Source of the DNA: Phyllobacterium brassicacearum
Lineage (GTDB): Bacteria > Pseudomonadota > Alphaproteobacteria > Rhizobiales > Rhizobiaceae
Assembly: GCF_003010955.1 (NCBI RefSeq)
Contig: NZ_PGGO01000012.1
Location: 62,001-126,000, forward strand
Length of the DNA: 64,000 nucleotides
Reading direction: 5' to 3'
Part shown: piece after piece, positions 30,467 through 39,648 of the stretch
Position numbering within the stretch: position 1 is the first letter of the stretch
Layout of the letters: each line of letters opens with the position of its first letter
Notes under the pieces: generated by a model
Database searches by the model: none
Seen by the model: only the letters and a program-made list of their open reading frames with translations
What the model was told of the DNA's origin: nothing
Position numbers and translations under genes: made by a program

Positions 30467-30494
30467 CCTTCTTATGTTCGCCATGCTTCCACCA

Positions 30495-31769
30495 TCAGGC
30501 AGAAACATTGCCCTTCTCTTCCTTGCGCTCAGCATAGATGTAAAGCGGCCTTGAATTGCCTTCGACCACATCACCGGAGATCACGACTTCCTGGACGCCA
30601 TCGAGTGTCGGCAGCTCGTACATCGTGTCGAGAAGTATCTTCTCCATGATCGAACGCAGACCACGCGCGCCAGTCTTGCGAGCAATGGCCTTCTTGGCGA
30701 TGGCCTTCAGGGCATCTTCGTGGAACGTCAGTTCGACATTCTCCATGTCGAACAGGCGCTGATACTGCTTCACCAGAGCATTTTTCGGTTCCGACAGGAT
30801 CTGCACGAGCGCAACTTCATCGAGATCTTCAAGCGTTGCAATGACCGGCAAACGGCCGACGAATTCGGGGATCAGGCCGAATTTCAGCAGATCCTCTGGC
30901 TCGAGTTCGCGGAAGATGGCGCCGACGCGGCGATCATCCGGTGCCTTGACAGCAGCACTGAAGCCAATGGACGTCTTTTCGCCGCGGGCCGAAATGATCT
31001 TGTCGAGTCCAGCGAAAGCTCCGCCGCAGATGAACAGGATGTTGGTCGTGTCGACCTGCAGGAATTCCTGCTGCGGATGCTTGCGGCCACCCTGTGGGGG
31101 CACGGAAGCAACCGTGCCTTCCATGATCTTCAACAGTGCTTGCTGCACGCCCTCGCCCGACACGTCGCGCGTAATGGACGGGTTGTCGGATTTACGGCTG
31201 ATCTTGTCTACCTCGTCGATATAGACGATGCCACGCTGCGCCCGCTCGACATTGTAGTCAGCCGACTGCAACAACTTCAGAATGATGTTCTCGACATCCT
31301 CGCCGACATAACCTGCTTCCGTCAGCGTCGTCGCGTCGGCCATCGTGAACGGCACGTCGATGATGCGGGCAAGTGATTGTGCCAGATAGGTTTTGCCGCA
31401 ACCGGTTGGGCCAACCAGAAGAATGTTGGACTTCGCCAGTTCGACTTCATTGTTTTTCGATGCGTGGGCCAACCGTTTGTAGTGGTTGTGCACCGCGACG
31501 GAGAGAACACGCTTGGCATGGCTCTGGCCGATAACATAATCATCGAGCACCGCCATGATTTCCTGCGGCGTCGGGACGCCTTCGCGGGATTTCACCATCG
31601 AGGATTTGTTTTCCTCGCGGATGATGTCCATGCACAATTCCACGCATTCATCGCAGATGAATACAGTCGGGCCCGCAATCAGCTTGCGAACTTCGTGCTG
31701 GCTCTTCCCGCAAAACGAGCAATAAAGCGTATTCTTGGAATCGCCGCCGCCGTTGCTGACTTTGCTCAT
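30495..31769 (-). CDS. clpX: ATP-dependent Clp protease ATP-binding subunit ClpX
   Basis: ClpX unfolds substrates and feeds them to ClpP; in alphaproteobacteria ClpXP also drives cell-cycle proteolysis. The 424 residues begin with a zinc-binding domain ([12 protein letters not shown] then [10 protein letters not shown]). Walker [14 protein letters not shown] (about 119), the pore loop EAGYVGED, Walker [10 protein letters not shown], and the [14 protein letters not shown] sensor-2 region follow. It lies about 210 bases after clpP, separated by a hairpin. Confidence 0.97.
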   Translation of the reverse strand: MSKVSNGGGDSKNTLYCSFCGKSQHEVRKLIAGPTVFICDECVELCMDIIREENKSSMVKSREGVPTPQEIMAVLDDYVIGQSHAKRVLSVAVHNHYKRLAHASKNNEVELAKSNILLVGPTGCGKTYLAQSLARIIDVPFTMADATTLTEAGYVGEDVENIILKLLQSADYNVERAQRGIVYIDEVDKISRKSDNPSITRDVSGEGVQQALLKIMEGTVASVPPQGGRKHPQQEFLQVDTTNILFICGGAFAGLDKIISARGEKTSIGFSAAVKAPDDRRVGAIFRELEPEDLLKFGLIPEFVGRLPVIATLEDLDEVALVQILSEPKNALVKQYQRLFDMENVELTFHEDALKAIAKKAIARKTGARGLRSIMEKILLDTMYELPTLDGVQEVVISGDVVEGNSRPLYIYAERKEEKGNVSA

Positions 31770-31930
31770 TGCAGTTTCCTTTCAGTATCGGCCCCGCTCT
31801 CCCGGAACCGCCACTTCCTCGAGGTGGAAGTGAATAGTCATTCGTAGAATAGGCTTCCTAGCTCACCAATGGCTTAACGTAACGTCTGCTCAGCTCTATG
31901 CAAGCCGGATATGTGGCGAAAAGTCCGCAA

Positions 31931-31961
31931 CCGGGTCAAAAAATGTTCATTTTGGACCCGG
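31931..31961 (-). terminator. hairpin between clpP and clpX
   Basis: On the minus strand CCGGGTC-C-AAAA, loop TGAACA, TTTT-TT-GACCCGG forms a long stem with a small bulge just after the clpP stop. The T tract is inside the stem, not after it, so it may attenuate rather than end clpP transcription before clpX. Confidence 0.5.
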
Positions 31962-31978
31962 CAACGTGATTTAGCCGG

Positions 31979-32608
31979 TTACTTTCCATCGCCTTCGATG
32001 ATCGCACGGGACTCAAGCACCTTGTCGATGAGACCGAACTCGAGTGATTCCTGAGCAGTCATGAAGTGATCGCGGTCAAGAGTGCGCTCAATCGTCTCAT
32101 AATCCCGGCCGGTGTGCTTGACATAGATCTCATTCAGACGCCGCTTCATCTTGATGATATCCTGGGCGTGGCGCTCGATGTCGGAAGCCTGCCCCTGGAA
32201 ACCGCCCGATGGCTGGTGCAGCATGATGCGGGCGTTCGGCAGGACAAAACGCATATCCTTTTCGCCGGCCGTCAGGAGCAGCGAGCCCATGGAAGCAGCC
32301 TGGCCGAAGCACAGCGTTGACACGGCCGGACGGATGAACTGCATCGTGTCGTAGATCGCCATGCCGGAGGTCACGACACCGCCTGGCGAGTTGATGTACA
32401 TGTTGATTTCTTTTTTCGGATTTTCCGATTCAAGGAAAAGCAGCTGCGCGCAAATGAGCGTCGCCATGCCGTCCTCGATCGGTCCGGTAATGAAAATGAT
32501 GCGTTCTTTCAGCAGGCGCGAGAAAATATCATAGGCCCGCTCGCCCCGATTGGTCTGTTCGACGACCATGGGTACGAGGTTCATAGCTGTTTCGATTGGA
32601 TCTCTCAT
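31979..32608 (-). CDS. clpP: ATP-dependent Clp protease proteolytic subunit ClpP
   Basis: ClpP is the serine peptidase chamber of the ClpXP and ClpAP machines. Of 209 residues the catalytic Ser is in [11 protein letters not shown] (about 106), His in MLHQPSGG (about 131) and Asp in TLDRDHFM (about 180). [20 protein letters not shown] is the other conserved block. clpX follows on the same strand, so the pair is probably co-regulated. Confidence 0.97.
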   Translation of the reverse strand: MRDPIETAMNLVPMVVEQTNRGERAYDIFSRLLKERIIFITGPIEDGMATLICAQLLFLESENPKKEINMYINSPGGVVTSGMAIYDTMQFIRPAVSTLCFGQAASMGSLLLTAGEKDMRFVLPNARIMLHQPSGGFQGQASDIERHAQDIIKMKRRLNEIYVKHTGRDYETIERTLDRDHFMTAQESLEFGLIDKVLESRAIIEGDGK

Positions 32609-32754
32609 CGGTGGGCCTCAGCGTTTTGGGGAATAAGGGGCTCAAACACCCCAGATTCGTGGACTACACTTTCGATACATAGGGCGTTGCCACCCGTTTC
32701 CGCAAGATGTTCTGGCCCCTGATCATTGCCACAAGGTGAACGGATGTTAGGCGA

Positions 32755-33858
32755 TCAGGCCGCCTCCGCCCTTAACCAGCGCTGAAGCTCAGGTACGTTG
32801 CCATCCTCGACCGAGTTAGCGACGCGCCGGCCAACGGCCGCGCCAAACTTGTACCCGTGACCTGAACAAGCTGAAACGACAAGGCATTTGTCTATTTCCG
32901 TTGCAAAGAACCGCTCGTCGGAAGTGAAGGTGTAGGCGCATGTGACAACGTCTGTAACTTTATATTCGCCCAGCCTTTTCATTGGCGGCGCAAAGAGATC
33001 ACGAATTGCTTCGCCCTCGCCTTGCGCTGGAACCCTATCGAGATTTGCATCAGGTGTCTTGCGCTTGTGCAGACCGGAGCCGAATTTCAGGCCGCCACCA
33101 CCGCTTGCCGGAATGATGTAGCCGTCGGTACGGCCACCGACATCCAGCACCACCGGCGATGTGTCCCAAACCGCTTTCATGTCCGCCGGAGGTTCGAGAT
33201 AAACGACAGCGGTCCGATAGGTGGTCAGCGTCGTTGCCAGATGCGGAAACAGCCTCAGCACCCAGGCGCCGGCGGTCACAATGACTTTGTCGCCAGAAAT
33301 GACCGTTCCATCCGCGAGAGTAACGGAACCGGCGGCGCTGTCGACAGCGGTTACCCTGGTGTTTTCCAGCAGCGTAGTTCCGCGTGCACGCAGCCATCGG
33401 GCAATATCGGACGCAATCTTCTTGCAATGGAGAGCACCGCCCTCCGGCGAGAAAAAGGCGTAGCGGAACGTTCCCTCTTCCAGGTATCCATAGCGTTTCA
33501 CCGCCTCATGAGGCTCATAAAGCTCCAGTGGATAGCCACCCTGCTCAAGCCCTTCACGATATTCTTCTGCCTCGTCCCCGGCTTCACGCGACACGCAGAT
33601 GAAACCACGCGGATCGAGATGGGTGGTACCGATATCCTGCCACAATTCATCCCAAGCAGCATAGGCCTCGGATATCGCATCCGCGTAGCCGCCTGCATTA
33701 CCGTAGGCGCGGCGGATAATGCGGTGGTGGTCACCCGAAGCGGCAAGTGGGTTCGGAATCGGTCCCTGCTCAATCAGCGTGACCGAGTGGCCCGCCTTGG
33801 TCAGCGACCACGCAGTCGACAGTCCGGCGATACCTGCGCCGACGATAGTGATTTTCAT
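32755..33858 (-). CDS. FAD-dependent amine oxidoreductase, monomeric sarcosine oxidase-like
   Basis: This 367-residue flavoenzyme of the DAO family probably oxidises a secondary N-methyl amino acid or a related amine. The dinucleotide fold is GAGIAGLSTAWSL (about 7-19). The stretch TCAYTFTSDE at about 306-315 matches the position where monomeric sarcosine oxidases bind FAD covalently through Cys (here Cys307), and ACSGHGYKF near the end is also characteristic. It is divergent from the P450 gene, with 107 bases between the two starts. The substrate is unknown. Confidence 0.85.
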   Translation of the reverse strand: MKITIVGAGIAGLSTAWSLTKAGHSVTLIEQGPIPNPLAASGDHHRIIRRAYGNAGGYADAISEAYAAWDELWQDIGTTHLDPRGFICVSREAGDEAEEYREGLEQGGYPLELYEPHEAVKRYGYLEEGTFRYAFFSPEGGALHCKKIASDIARWLRARGTTLLENTRVTAVDSAAGSVTLADGTVISGDKVIVTAGAWVLRLFPHLATTLTTYRTAVVYLEPPADMKAVWDTSPVVLDVGGRTDGYIIPASGGGGLKFGSGLHKRKTPDANLDRVPAQGEGEAIRDLFAPPMKRLGEYKVTDVVTCAYTFTSDERFFATEIDKCLVVSACSGHGYKFGAAVGRRVANSVEDGNVPELQRWLRAEAA

Positions 33859-33965
33859 GATCTGGTCCTGCTATTCTTGGGAGAACGGATTCGCAGGCAA
33901 TATGAAACATTTCGCGGCGAATGCTCAATGGCTTTACGCAATCTTGCGCGAACGGAGTTCTTCTG

Positions 33966-35210
33966 ATGCCCCTTCAAACTCCCTTATCGTTTGATTTCGA
34001 TGGCCGGCGCCTGCGCCTTGATCCGCACGACCCAACATTCTATCAGGACCCCTATCAAGCCTATACTTTGCTCCACGCCGATGCCCCTTCGTTCTTCTGG
34101 GAGAATTACGGTTTCTGGTGTTTCATCGGCTATGACGCCGTCAACAGACTGCTGCGCGACCGCCGTTTCGGACGGGAGAAGCGCGACAGTGCAGCGGATT
34201 CGCAAGGTGTTGTTGGCGATCGGTCGCATCTGAAGGATTTTGACCACGTTGAAAAGTTCTCGATGCTGGAGCTGGAGCCGCCGACGCACACGCGGCTGCG
34301 TACACTGGTCAGCCGGGCATTCGTATCACGCCAGGTCGAACGGCTGCGCCCGCGCATCGAAATACTTGCGCACGACCTGATCGATCGGTTCGAGCCGCGC
34401 GGCGAAGCTGATCTCATTTCCGATTTCGCAACCCCAATTCCGGTGACAATCATTGCGGAAATGCTGGGCGTGCCGGTAGAATCCGCTCCACAATTGCTCA
34501 ACTGGTCGCATCGCATCGTCTCGATGTACATGCATGGCCGCAATCGCCAGTGCGAGGACAACGCCAATGCCGCAGCGGCGGAATTTTCCGCTTTCCTGCG
34601 CGATTACGCCGGACGCCGGCGCGCCGAACCTGCCGATGACCTACTAAGCCTGCTGCTCGCCGCAGAGGCGGATGGGGCAAAACTTTCGGAAGACGAGCTC
34701 ATCACCACCGCCATCCTCCTCCTCAATGCAGGGCATGAAGCCACGGTGCACCAGACCGGCAACGCGGTTAAGACAATACTCGAAAGCAACCTCGATCCGG
34801 CCGAGCTGTTCGCCAACCCGGAAAGCACAGCAAAAACAGTGGAGGAATGCCTGAGATTCGACGCGCCTCTGCATATGTTCACGCGCTATGCCTATGAGGA
34901 GATCGATCTCGGCGACGGCATCTTGCTCAAACCCGGCAACCAGATCGGACTCATGCTGGGCGCCGGCAATCGCGATCCCCGAGCTTTCTCTTCGCCAGAC
35001 GCCTTCCTGCCCGGCCGTGACGATCAGAAGAACCTGTCATTCGGAGCAGGAATTCATTTCTGCATCGGCGCGCCACTGGCGCGGTTAGAATTGCAGGTTG
35101 CTTTGAAGGTGCTTTTTGACCGTTTGCCCAACCTGCGGTTTAAAGAACGGCCCATGTATCGCGATACATATCATTTCCACGGGCTGGAGCGGCTGGACGT
35201 CGAATGGTGA
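33966..35210 (+). CDS. cytochrome P450 (bacterial class I type)
   Basis: The 414-residue haem monooxygenase shows the I-helix oxygen motif LLNAGHEATVHQ (about 255-266), the K-helix ExxR in EECLRFD, and the haem loop FGAGIHFCIGAPLAR with Cys366 as the iron ligand. There is no signal or membrane anchor. I chose the ATG at 33966 over the frame start at 33921 because CGGAG lies 8 bases upstream and MPLQ gives the normal N-terminus. No ferredoxin or ferredoxin reductase gene is nearby, so redox partners must come from elsewhere. The substrate is unknown. Confidence 0.93.
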   Translation: MPLQTPLSFDFDGRRLRLDPHDPTFYQDPYQAYTLLHADAPSFFWENYGFWCFIGYDAVNRLLRDRRFGREKRDSAADSQGVVGDRSHLKDFDHVEKFSMLELEPPTHTRLRTLVSRAFVSRQVERLRPRIEILAHDLIDRFEPRGEADLISDFATPIPVTIIAEMLGVPVESAPQLLNWSHRIVSMYMHGRNRQCEDNANAAAAEFSAFLRDYAGRRRAEPADDLLSLLLAAEADGAKLSEDELITTAILLLNAGHEATVHQTGNAVKTILESNLDPAELFANPESTAKTVEECLRFDAPLHMFTRYAYEEIDLGDGILLKPGNQIGLMLGAGNRDPRAFSSPDAFLPGRDDQKNLSFGAGIHFCIGAPLARLELQVALKVLFDRLPNLRFKERPMYRDTYHFHGLERLDVEW

Positions 35211-35555
35211 TCAAAGCTTGATCACATATTCCTTCCGGGTCGTCTCGAGCACCTCCCACGTTCCGCGAAAGCCCGGACGCAGCACGAAGCTGTCGCCCGC
35301 CTCGACATGGTGCTCCACACCGTCATCCTCGGTGATCACCGAGCGACCCGACAGGATGTGGCAGAATTCCCATTCATCGTAGGCGATGCGCCATTTGCCG
35401 GGTGTGGCCTCCCAAATTCCGGCATATATACCACCTTCCGCCTCATCGCAGTTCCATGTACGGAACTGCGGATCCCCCGAAATGACGCGTTCCGGCTTCG
35501 GCGCTCCGTGTTCCGGATCGACGCCATCGAAGTCGATTTTGACAAGATTTTTCAT
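35211..35555 (-). CDS. cupin domain protein (DUF861-like)
   Basis: This 114-residue small single-domain cupin carries the two short motifs of the barrel, around GIWEATPGKWRIAYDEWEF and VEAGDSFVLRPGFRGTWEV. Such proteins resemble the (S)-ureidoglycine aminohydrolase/EutQ group, but function cannot be given. Its ATG lies 4 bases after the stop of the O-acetylhomoserine sulfhydrylase gene, so they are co-transcribed. It ends exactly next to the stop of the convergent P450 gene, with no terminator visible between. Confidence 0.8.
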   Translation of the reverse strand: MKNLVKIDFDGVDPEHGAPKPERVISGDPQFRTWNCDEAEGGIYAGIWEATPGKWRIAYDEWEFCHILSGRSVITEDDGVEHHVEAGDSFVLRPGFRGTWEVLETTRKEYVIKL

Positions 35556-35559
35556 GGCT

Positions 35560-36846
35560 TTAACCAGCTTTTGCAAGGGCTTGTTCAAGATCGGAGATTA
35601 TATCCTCGACGCTTTCAATGCCAATGGAAAGGCGCACCACGTCCGGTCCGGCACCCGCGGCGACCTTCTGCTCGTCGCCAAGTTGGCGATGCGTTGTCGA
35701 TGCCGGATGGATGATCAGCGATTTCGTATCCCCGATATTGGCCAGATGCGAAAAAAGCTGGAGACTCTCGACGAGTTTGACGCCCGCGTCGTATCCACCT
35801 TTCAATCCAAAGGTAAAGACCGAACCCGCTCCCTTGGGCGCATATTTCTTCAGCAGGGTATTGTACCGGTCTTCAGGCAGACCGGCATAGCTGACCCACG
35901 CCACTTTCTCGTGTCTGCTCAGCCACTTAGCCACCAAAAGCGCATTGTCCGCATGGCGCTGCATACGCAGCGGCAGGGTCTCGATTCCGGTCAGGATCTG
36001 GAATGCATTGAAAGGCGCCAGGGCCGGACCAAGATCACGCAAGCCGAGCACCCGGCAGGCGATGGCAAAGGCAAAATTGCCGAAGGTTTCGTGCAGGACT
36101 ACGCCGTTATATTCGGCACGCGGCTCTGACAGCAGCGGATAGTTTCCGGATTTCGACCAGTCGAACGTGCCGCAGTCCACGATGATCCCACCCATCGAAT
36201 TACCATGGCCGCCGAGGAACTTCGTCGCAGAATGTACAATAATATCAGCACCATACTCGATCGGACGGATGAGATAGGGCGACGCAAGTGTGTTGTCCAC
36301 GATCAAGGGAAGACCATGCTTGTGGGCGATTTTGGCGATGGCTTCGATGTCGGTAATGACCCCGCCGGGGTTGGCAATGCTCTCGATGAAGATGGCGCGG
36401 GTCTGTTCGTCGATCTGAGCCTCGAAGGACGAAGGATCATCGGCGTCGGCCCAGCGCACCCGCCAGTCAAAGGATTTGAACGACTGCCCGAACTGGTTGA
36501 TCGAGCCGCCGTACAGTTTGTTCGACGCCACGAAGTTGTCGCTCGGCTGCATCAAGGTATGAAAGACCAGTAGTTGTGCTGCATGGCCTGACGCAACCGC
36601 CAATGCTGCCGTCCCGCCTTCAAGTGCCGCTACACGTTCTTCCAGTACCGCATTGGTTGGATTGGTGATTCGGGTATAGATATTGCCGAACGCCTTCAGC
36701 CCGAACAATGACGCCGCATGGTCCGCATCATCAAAAACGAAAGCCGTTGTCTGATAGATCGGAGTCGCCCGGGCTCCTGTAGCCGGGTCGGGCTGGGCGC
36801 CCGCATGGACGGCAAGTGTTTCGATTCCGGGTGCGCGGTGCGCCAT
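35560..36846 (-). CDS. metY: O-acetylhomoserine aminocarboxypropyltransferase (sulfhydrylase)
   Basis: This PLP enzyme makes homocysteine from O-acetylhomoserine and sulfide, a direct route to methionine. The 428 residues belong to the Cys/Met metabolism fold: ETLAVHAGAQPDPATGAR near the start, the PLP Lys in HSATKFLGGHG (about 208), and YNTLLKKYAPKGAGSVFTF late. A good ribosome binding site (GGGAG) precedes the ATG. The 227-base upstream region holds repeated ATTCTTGTAC-type motifs that may be operators. Confidence 0.92.
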   Translation of the reverse strand: MAHRAPGIETLAVHAGAQPDPATGARATPIYQTTAFVFDDADHAASLFGLKAFGNIYTRITNPTNAVLEERVAALEGGTAALAVASGHAAQLLVFHTLMQPSDNFVASNKLYGGSINQFGQSFKSFDWRVRWADADDPSSFEAQIDEQTRAIFIESIANPGGVITDIEAIAKIAHKHGLPLIVDNTLASPYLIRPIEYGADIIVHSATKFLGGHGNSMGGIIVDCGTFDWSKSGNYPLLSEPRAEYNGVVLHETFGNFAFAIACRVLGLRDLGPALAPFNAFQILTGIETLPLRMQRHADNALLVAKWLSRHEKVAWVSYAGLPEDRYNTLLKKYAPKGAGSVFTFGLKGGYDAGVKLVESLQLFSHLANIGDTKSLIIHPASTTHRQLGDEQKVAAGAGPDVVRLSIGIESVEDIISDLEQALAKAG

Positions 36847-36954
36847 GTCTTACTCCCTCGTGCAGTTGATCCGGTGAGGCTATGAAATTGCGACGCTGAC
36901 GCCAAGCGCGCATTTCCACAACTGACGGCAATCTAATTTCACCCAAGGATTGAG

Positions 36955-37023
36955 ATTCTTGTACCAATTTCGAGGACTCCAGTACGAGAATGAGCAATTC
37001 TTGTACGAGAATCGTACGGGAAC
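36955..37023. repeat. repeated ATTCTTGTAC / GTACGAGAAT motifs upstream of metY
   Basis: Within 69 bases there are two copies of ATTCTTGTAC (36955-36964 and 36997-37006) and two of the inverse form GTACGAGAAT (36982-36991 and 37003-37012). A related CGTACGGGAA follows. ATTCTTGTACGAGAAT (36997-37012) is a near-perfect 16-base palindrome. The motifs lie 110-175 bases before the metY start and look like an array of operator half-sites. Confidence 0.5.
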
Positions 37024-37073
37024 GTTCAACTCGTGCCCGGGAACGGCGCGACGCCGTCTCTGTTTCCCGTCGG

Positions 37074-37511
37074 CTAGGCTGCATGCATGCCAAGACGGGG
37101 ATATTCAATGGCCGGACAGCGATTCATGATGACGCTGATACCTGCTGCTTCCGCCCGGCGCGCCGCCTGTTCATGTTGAACGCCAAGCTGCATCCAGATG
37201 ACACGTGGCAGAACCTTCAAGGACAGCACCTCATCGACAAGGCTCGGAACTGCAAAGGAGTTGCGGAAGACGTCAATCATATCGATCGGTTCGGGAATGT
37301 CGGCGAGATGGGCATGGACCAACTGGTCGTGGATGCGCTTGCCCGCCTGCCCCGGGTTGATCGGGATAACGTGGTAACCCTTGGCCAAGAGGAATCTCAT
37401 GACTGAATTGCTTGGTCGTGCTTCGTTGATCGACGCGCCGACCAGGGCAATGGTTTTGACGGACGTCAGAATGCCACGGATGAAATCGTCGGTGTAATGA
37501 TTGTGATCCAT
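37074..37511 (-). CDS. CoA-binding domain protein (YccU-like)
   Basis: This 145-residue Rossmann-like protein has the CoA-binding motif TIALVGASINEARPS (about 17-31), then RFLLAKGYHVIPINPGQAGK, and DMIDVFRNS. The family is related to the CoA-binding domain of succinyl-CoA synthetase; the physiological role is not known. I took MDHNHYTDDF as the start, 7 bases after the end of the broken gene upstream. The longer frame from 37526 would overlap it. Confidence 0.85.
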   Translation of the reverse strand: MDHNHYTDDFIRGILTSVKTIALVGASINEARPSNSVMRFLLAKGYHVIPINPGQAGKRIHDQLVHAHLADIPEPIDMIDVFRNSFAVPSLVDEVLSLKVLPRVIWMQLGVQHEQAARRAEAAGISVIMNRCPAIEYPRLGMHAA

Positions 37512-37518
37512 TGAACGC

Positions 37519-37751
37519 TCAATCAATCCTAAAGGCGCGCTTTAGTATCTCGTAGAGCTGTCGTCCGGACACCTCATCGAGCTGAAAAGTTTGACTGAGC
37601 TTGCCGGTATCTTGCCTGGACGAACGTCCAAATGTCGAAATCTGCAACATGCGCTTGTCATCACGATCTGAATGTAATATTTCGCTTCAATGGGATCATG
37701 AAGTTGAAAGCGATCCATCTGACCTTGTTCAAATTCCGTTATCCTAGCCAT
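37519..37751 (-). pseudogene. small conserved protein broken by a one-base deletion
   Basis: From the ATG at 37751 the frame reads MARITEFEQGQMDRFQLHDP then IEAKYYIQI. After about 37665 the correct continuation is one base out of register: RDDKRMLQISTFGRSSRQDT then LYEILKRAF before the TGA at 37519. Restoring one base (ATC-GTG to ATC-CGT-G) gives a single 77-residue protein; the interval of 233 bases is one short of a multiple of three. I recognise the general pattern of a small rhizobial family of unknown function. It starts one base after the crotonase stop. The break may be a real mutation or a sequencing error. Confidence 0.75.
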
Positions 37752-37752
37752 C

Positions 37753-38568
37753 CTATTCACCCTTCCAATCAGGCCGACGCTTCTCGATGAACGCGTTGAT
37801 GCCTTCCTCCGCATCGCGGGCCAGCATGTTCTCGACCATCACCTGAGCCGCATAATCATAGGCCTCCGTCAGTCCCATTTCCGCCTGCCGGTAGAAGGCT
37901 TCCTTGCCGATCTTTACGGTCAAAGGTGATTTGGTGGCAATGGTTTGCGCATATTTCCGGACAATCGGATTCAGATATTCCTGCGGCACGACGCGGTTGA
38001 CGAGCCCGAACTCACGGGCCGTCGACGCATCGATGGTTTCGCCGGTCAGCAGCATCTCCATCGCCTGCTTGCGGGATACGTTGCGCGAGAGCGCCACCAT
38101 CGGCGTCGAGCAGAACAGGCCAATATTGACCCCCGGAGTGCAGAAGGTGGACTTGTCGGTGCAGATGGCAAGGTCGCAGGACGCGACCAGTTGGCAGCCT
38201 GCCGCCGTCGCCAGACCATCAACAGCGGCGATAACGGGTTTCGGATGCCGGACGATCGCCAGCATGAGCTCAGCACAGAGCCGCATAGTCTTTTCGAAGA
38301 AGTCGCGGCCGCGGTCCGCATCCTTGCGATGAGCGGTCAACTCTTTCAGGTCATGCCCGGCCGAGAACAGCTTCTGCGCCGAATCGATGATGATGACCCG
38401 AACCGCGTTGTCGTCCCGAGCCGAGGCAAGATGATCAAGCAGCAATTGCATCATTGGCAGCGACAGTGCATTGGCTGGAGGATTTTGCAATGTCAGTCGC
38501 AGAACTCCGCCCGCCAATTCGTGTCCGACAATCGGTTCCTCACGGCGGATAGCGTGGATTTCGCCCAT
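37753..38568 (-). CDS. enoyl-CoA hydratase/isomerase family protein, ECHDC3-like
   Basis: This 271-residue crotonase-fold protein keeps the oxyanion-hole sequence (FSAGHDL and GLATAAGC) but lacks both classical hydratase glutamates. The position of Glu144 of the rat enzyme is Gln126 (AAGCQLVAS), and that of Glu164 is Gly146 (TPGVNIG). PGVNIGLFCSTPMVALSR is typical of the ECHDC3 group. It can be expected to bind acyl-CoA but probably does not hydrate enoyl-CoA by the usual mechanism. It heads an operon with the broken small gene and the CoA-binding protein. Confidence 0.9.
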   Translation of the reverse strand: MGEIHAIRREEPIVGHELAGGVLRLTLQNPPANALSLPMMQLLLDHLASARDDNAVRVIIIDSAQKLFSAGHDLKELTAHRKDADRGRDFFEKTMRLCAELMLAIVRHPKPVIAAVDGLATAAGCQLVASCDLAICTDKSTFCTPGVNIGLFCSTPMVALSRNVSRKQAMEMLLTGETIDASTAREFGLVNRVVPQEYLNPIVRKYAQTIATKSPLTVKIGKEAFYRQAEMGLTEAYDYAAQVMVENMLARDAEEGINAFIEKRRPDWKGE

Positions 38569-38586
38569 ATCGTTCCTCTTCGGCAG

Positions 38587-39135
38587 TTATTGCGCCGGCG
38601 GCGCCCACTGTTCGTAGAGGGGCTTCAACGTGCGCAAATGACGCTGGACAATCGCCAGGTTTCCTGGCGTTGGTTTTGCATTTTCCACCTTGGCAAGTCC
38701 AGCCTTCAATCCATCGATCATGTCGGTCTTTTCCTTGTCGGAAAGAGTAACCATCGATGGAATGGAGCTGATCGCCTTCTCGACCTCCTGACGCGGATCG
38801 GGATTGGTTGCCCAATGATAGGTGACCATGATCGTATTGGTCGTATTAAGCCAATCGGCAAAACTGGCAAAGCCGAATTCCGCCGCCTTCTTGTCCAGTA
38901 TCGCCGTACGCTGCTCTGCCGTGCCCTTTGCGTCCAGTTCCCGCGCTGTGGAGGCAACGGGAGCAAAGCCATAAAGAAAGCGGGTGACCATTTCTTCGGT
39001 CAAGACAACGGAACGCTCCGGCAAAGCGAAGGCTTCAACGATCTGTATGGGCCTTGGAGGGGGTTGCGTAGCGAGGAACCCCGCATAGGCAAGCGCAGCA
39101 AAACAGGTTGCAACAACTATTCCTGGCGGTTTCAT
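38587..39135 (-). CDS. exported or membrane-anchored protein of unknown function
   Basis: This 182-residue protein has an N-terminal hydrophobic segment (about 5-22, ending near FLATQPPP) consistent with a signal peptide or signal anchor. The rest is mostly helical and charged, with FADWLNTTNTIMVTYHWATN near the middle. I do not recognise a family. It is on the same strand as the crotonase gene and only 18 bases upstream of it, so they may be co-transcribed. It is divergent from the thioesterase gene. Confidence 0.7.
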   Translation of the reverse strand: MKPPGIVVATCFAALAYAGFLATQPPPRPIQIVEAFALPERSVVLTEEMVTRFLYGFAPVASTARELDAKGTAEQRTAILDKKAAEFGFASFADWLNTTNTIMVTYHWATNPDPRQEVEKAISSIPSMVTLSDKEKTDMIDGLKAGLAKVENAKPTPGNLAIVQRHLRTLKPLYEQWAPPAQ

Positions 39136-39213
39136 AGCGTCTCCTTGTAAAGGCGATGCGGGATACTAAAAATAGCAGCGAAACACTCAAGAAAACAGTC
39201 GGAGGGCACATTT

Positions 39214-39648
39214 GTGAGTATAATGATGGATGTGGAAGCGTTGTCATCCTTTCTGGAGCGTGAATTTCCGCAGGTAAATGCTGACGGAATAGCGTTTACG
39301 GTGACCGGCGCCGGTCCCGGCTTTGCTTCCATGCGGCTTGACCCGATGGAACGGCATTTGCGTCCAGGTGGTACAGTATCCGGGCCAACACTGTTCACAC
39401 TCGCCGATGTGACCGCGTATTTTGCAATCCTTGCGCAGATCGGACCAGTTGCCCTGGCCGTGACGACCAACCTCAACATCAATTTCCTGCGCAAGCCGGA
39501 ACTCGGCCCTATCGACGCCGTGGCCAAACTGCTGAAGCTCGGCAAACGGCTCGCCGTCGTCGACATCGCGATGACCAGTGCGATGAATGGTCAACTCGTT
39601 GCCCACGCGACGTCGACCTATTCGATACCGCCGCGAGCGTCAGATTAG
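39214..39648 (+). CDS. PaaI family thioesterase (hot-dog fold)
   Basis: The protein is 144 residues long. The hot-dog thioesterase region has MERHLRPGGTVSGPTLFTLA (about 49-68), where HLRPGGTVSGP matches the HG-box region of PaaI-like enzymes, and TNLNINFLRKPELGPI (about 86-101). These enzymes hydrolyse acyl-CoA thioesters, in some cases from aromatic degradation. I prefer the GTG at 39214 because GGAGG stands 8 bases upstream; ATGs at 39223 and 39226 are alternatives. Confidence 0.88.
   Translation: MSIMMDVEALSSFLEREFPQVNADGIAFTVTGAGPGFASMRLDPMERHLRPGGTVSGPTLFTLADVTAYFAILAQIGPVALAVTTNLNINFLRKPELGPIDAVAKLLKLGKRLAVVDIAMTSAMNGQLVAHATSTYSIPPRASD

Noticed and set aside
37542-37814. Continuous 90-codon frame at the small broken gene
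   Set aside because: It keeps the first half of the real protein but reads the second half in the wrong frame; the frameshifted interpretation at 37519-37751 is better.
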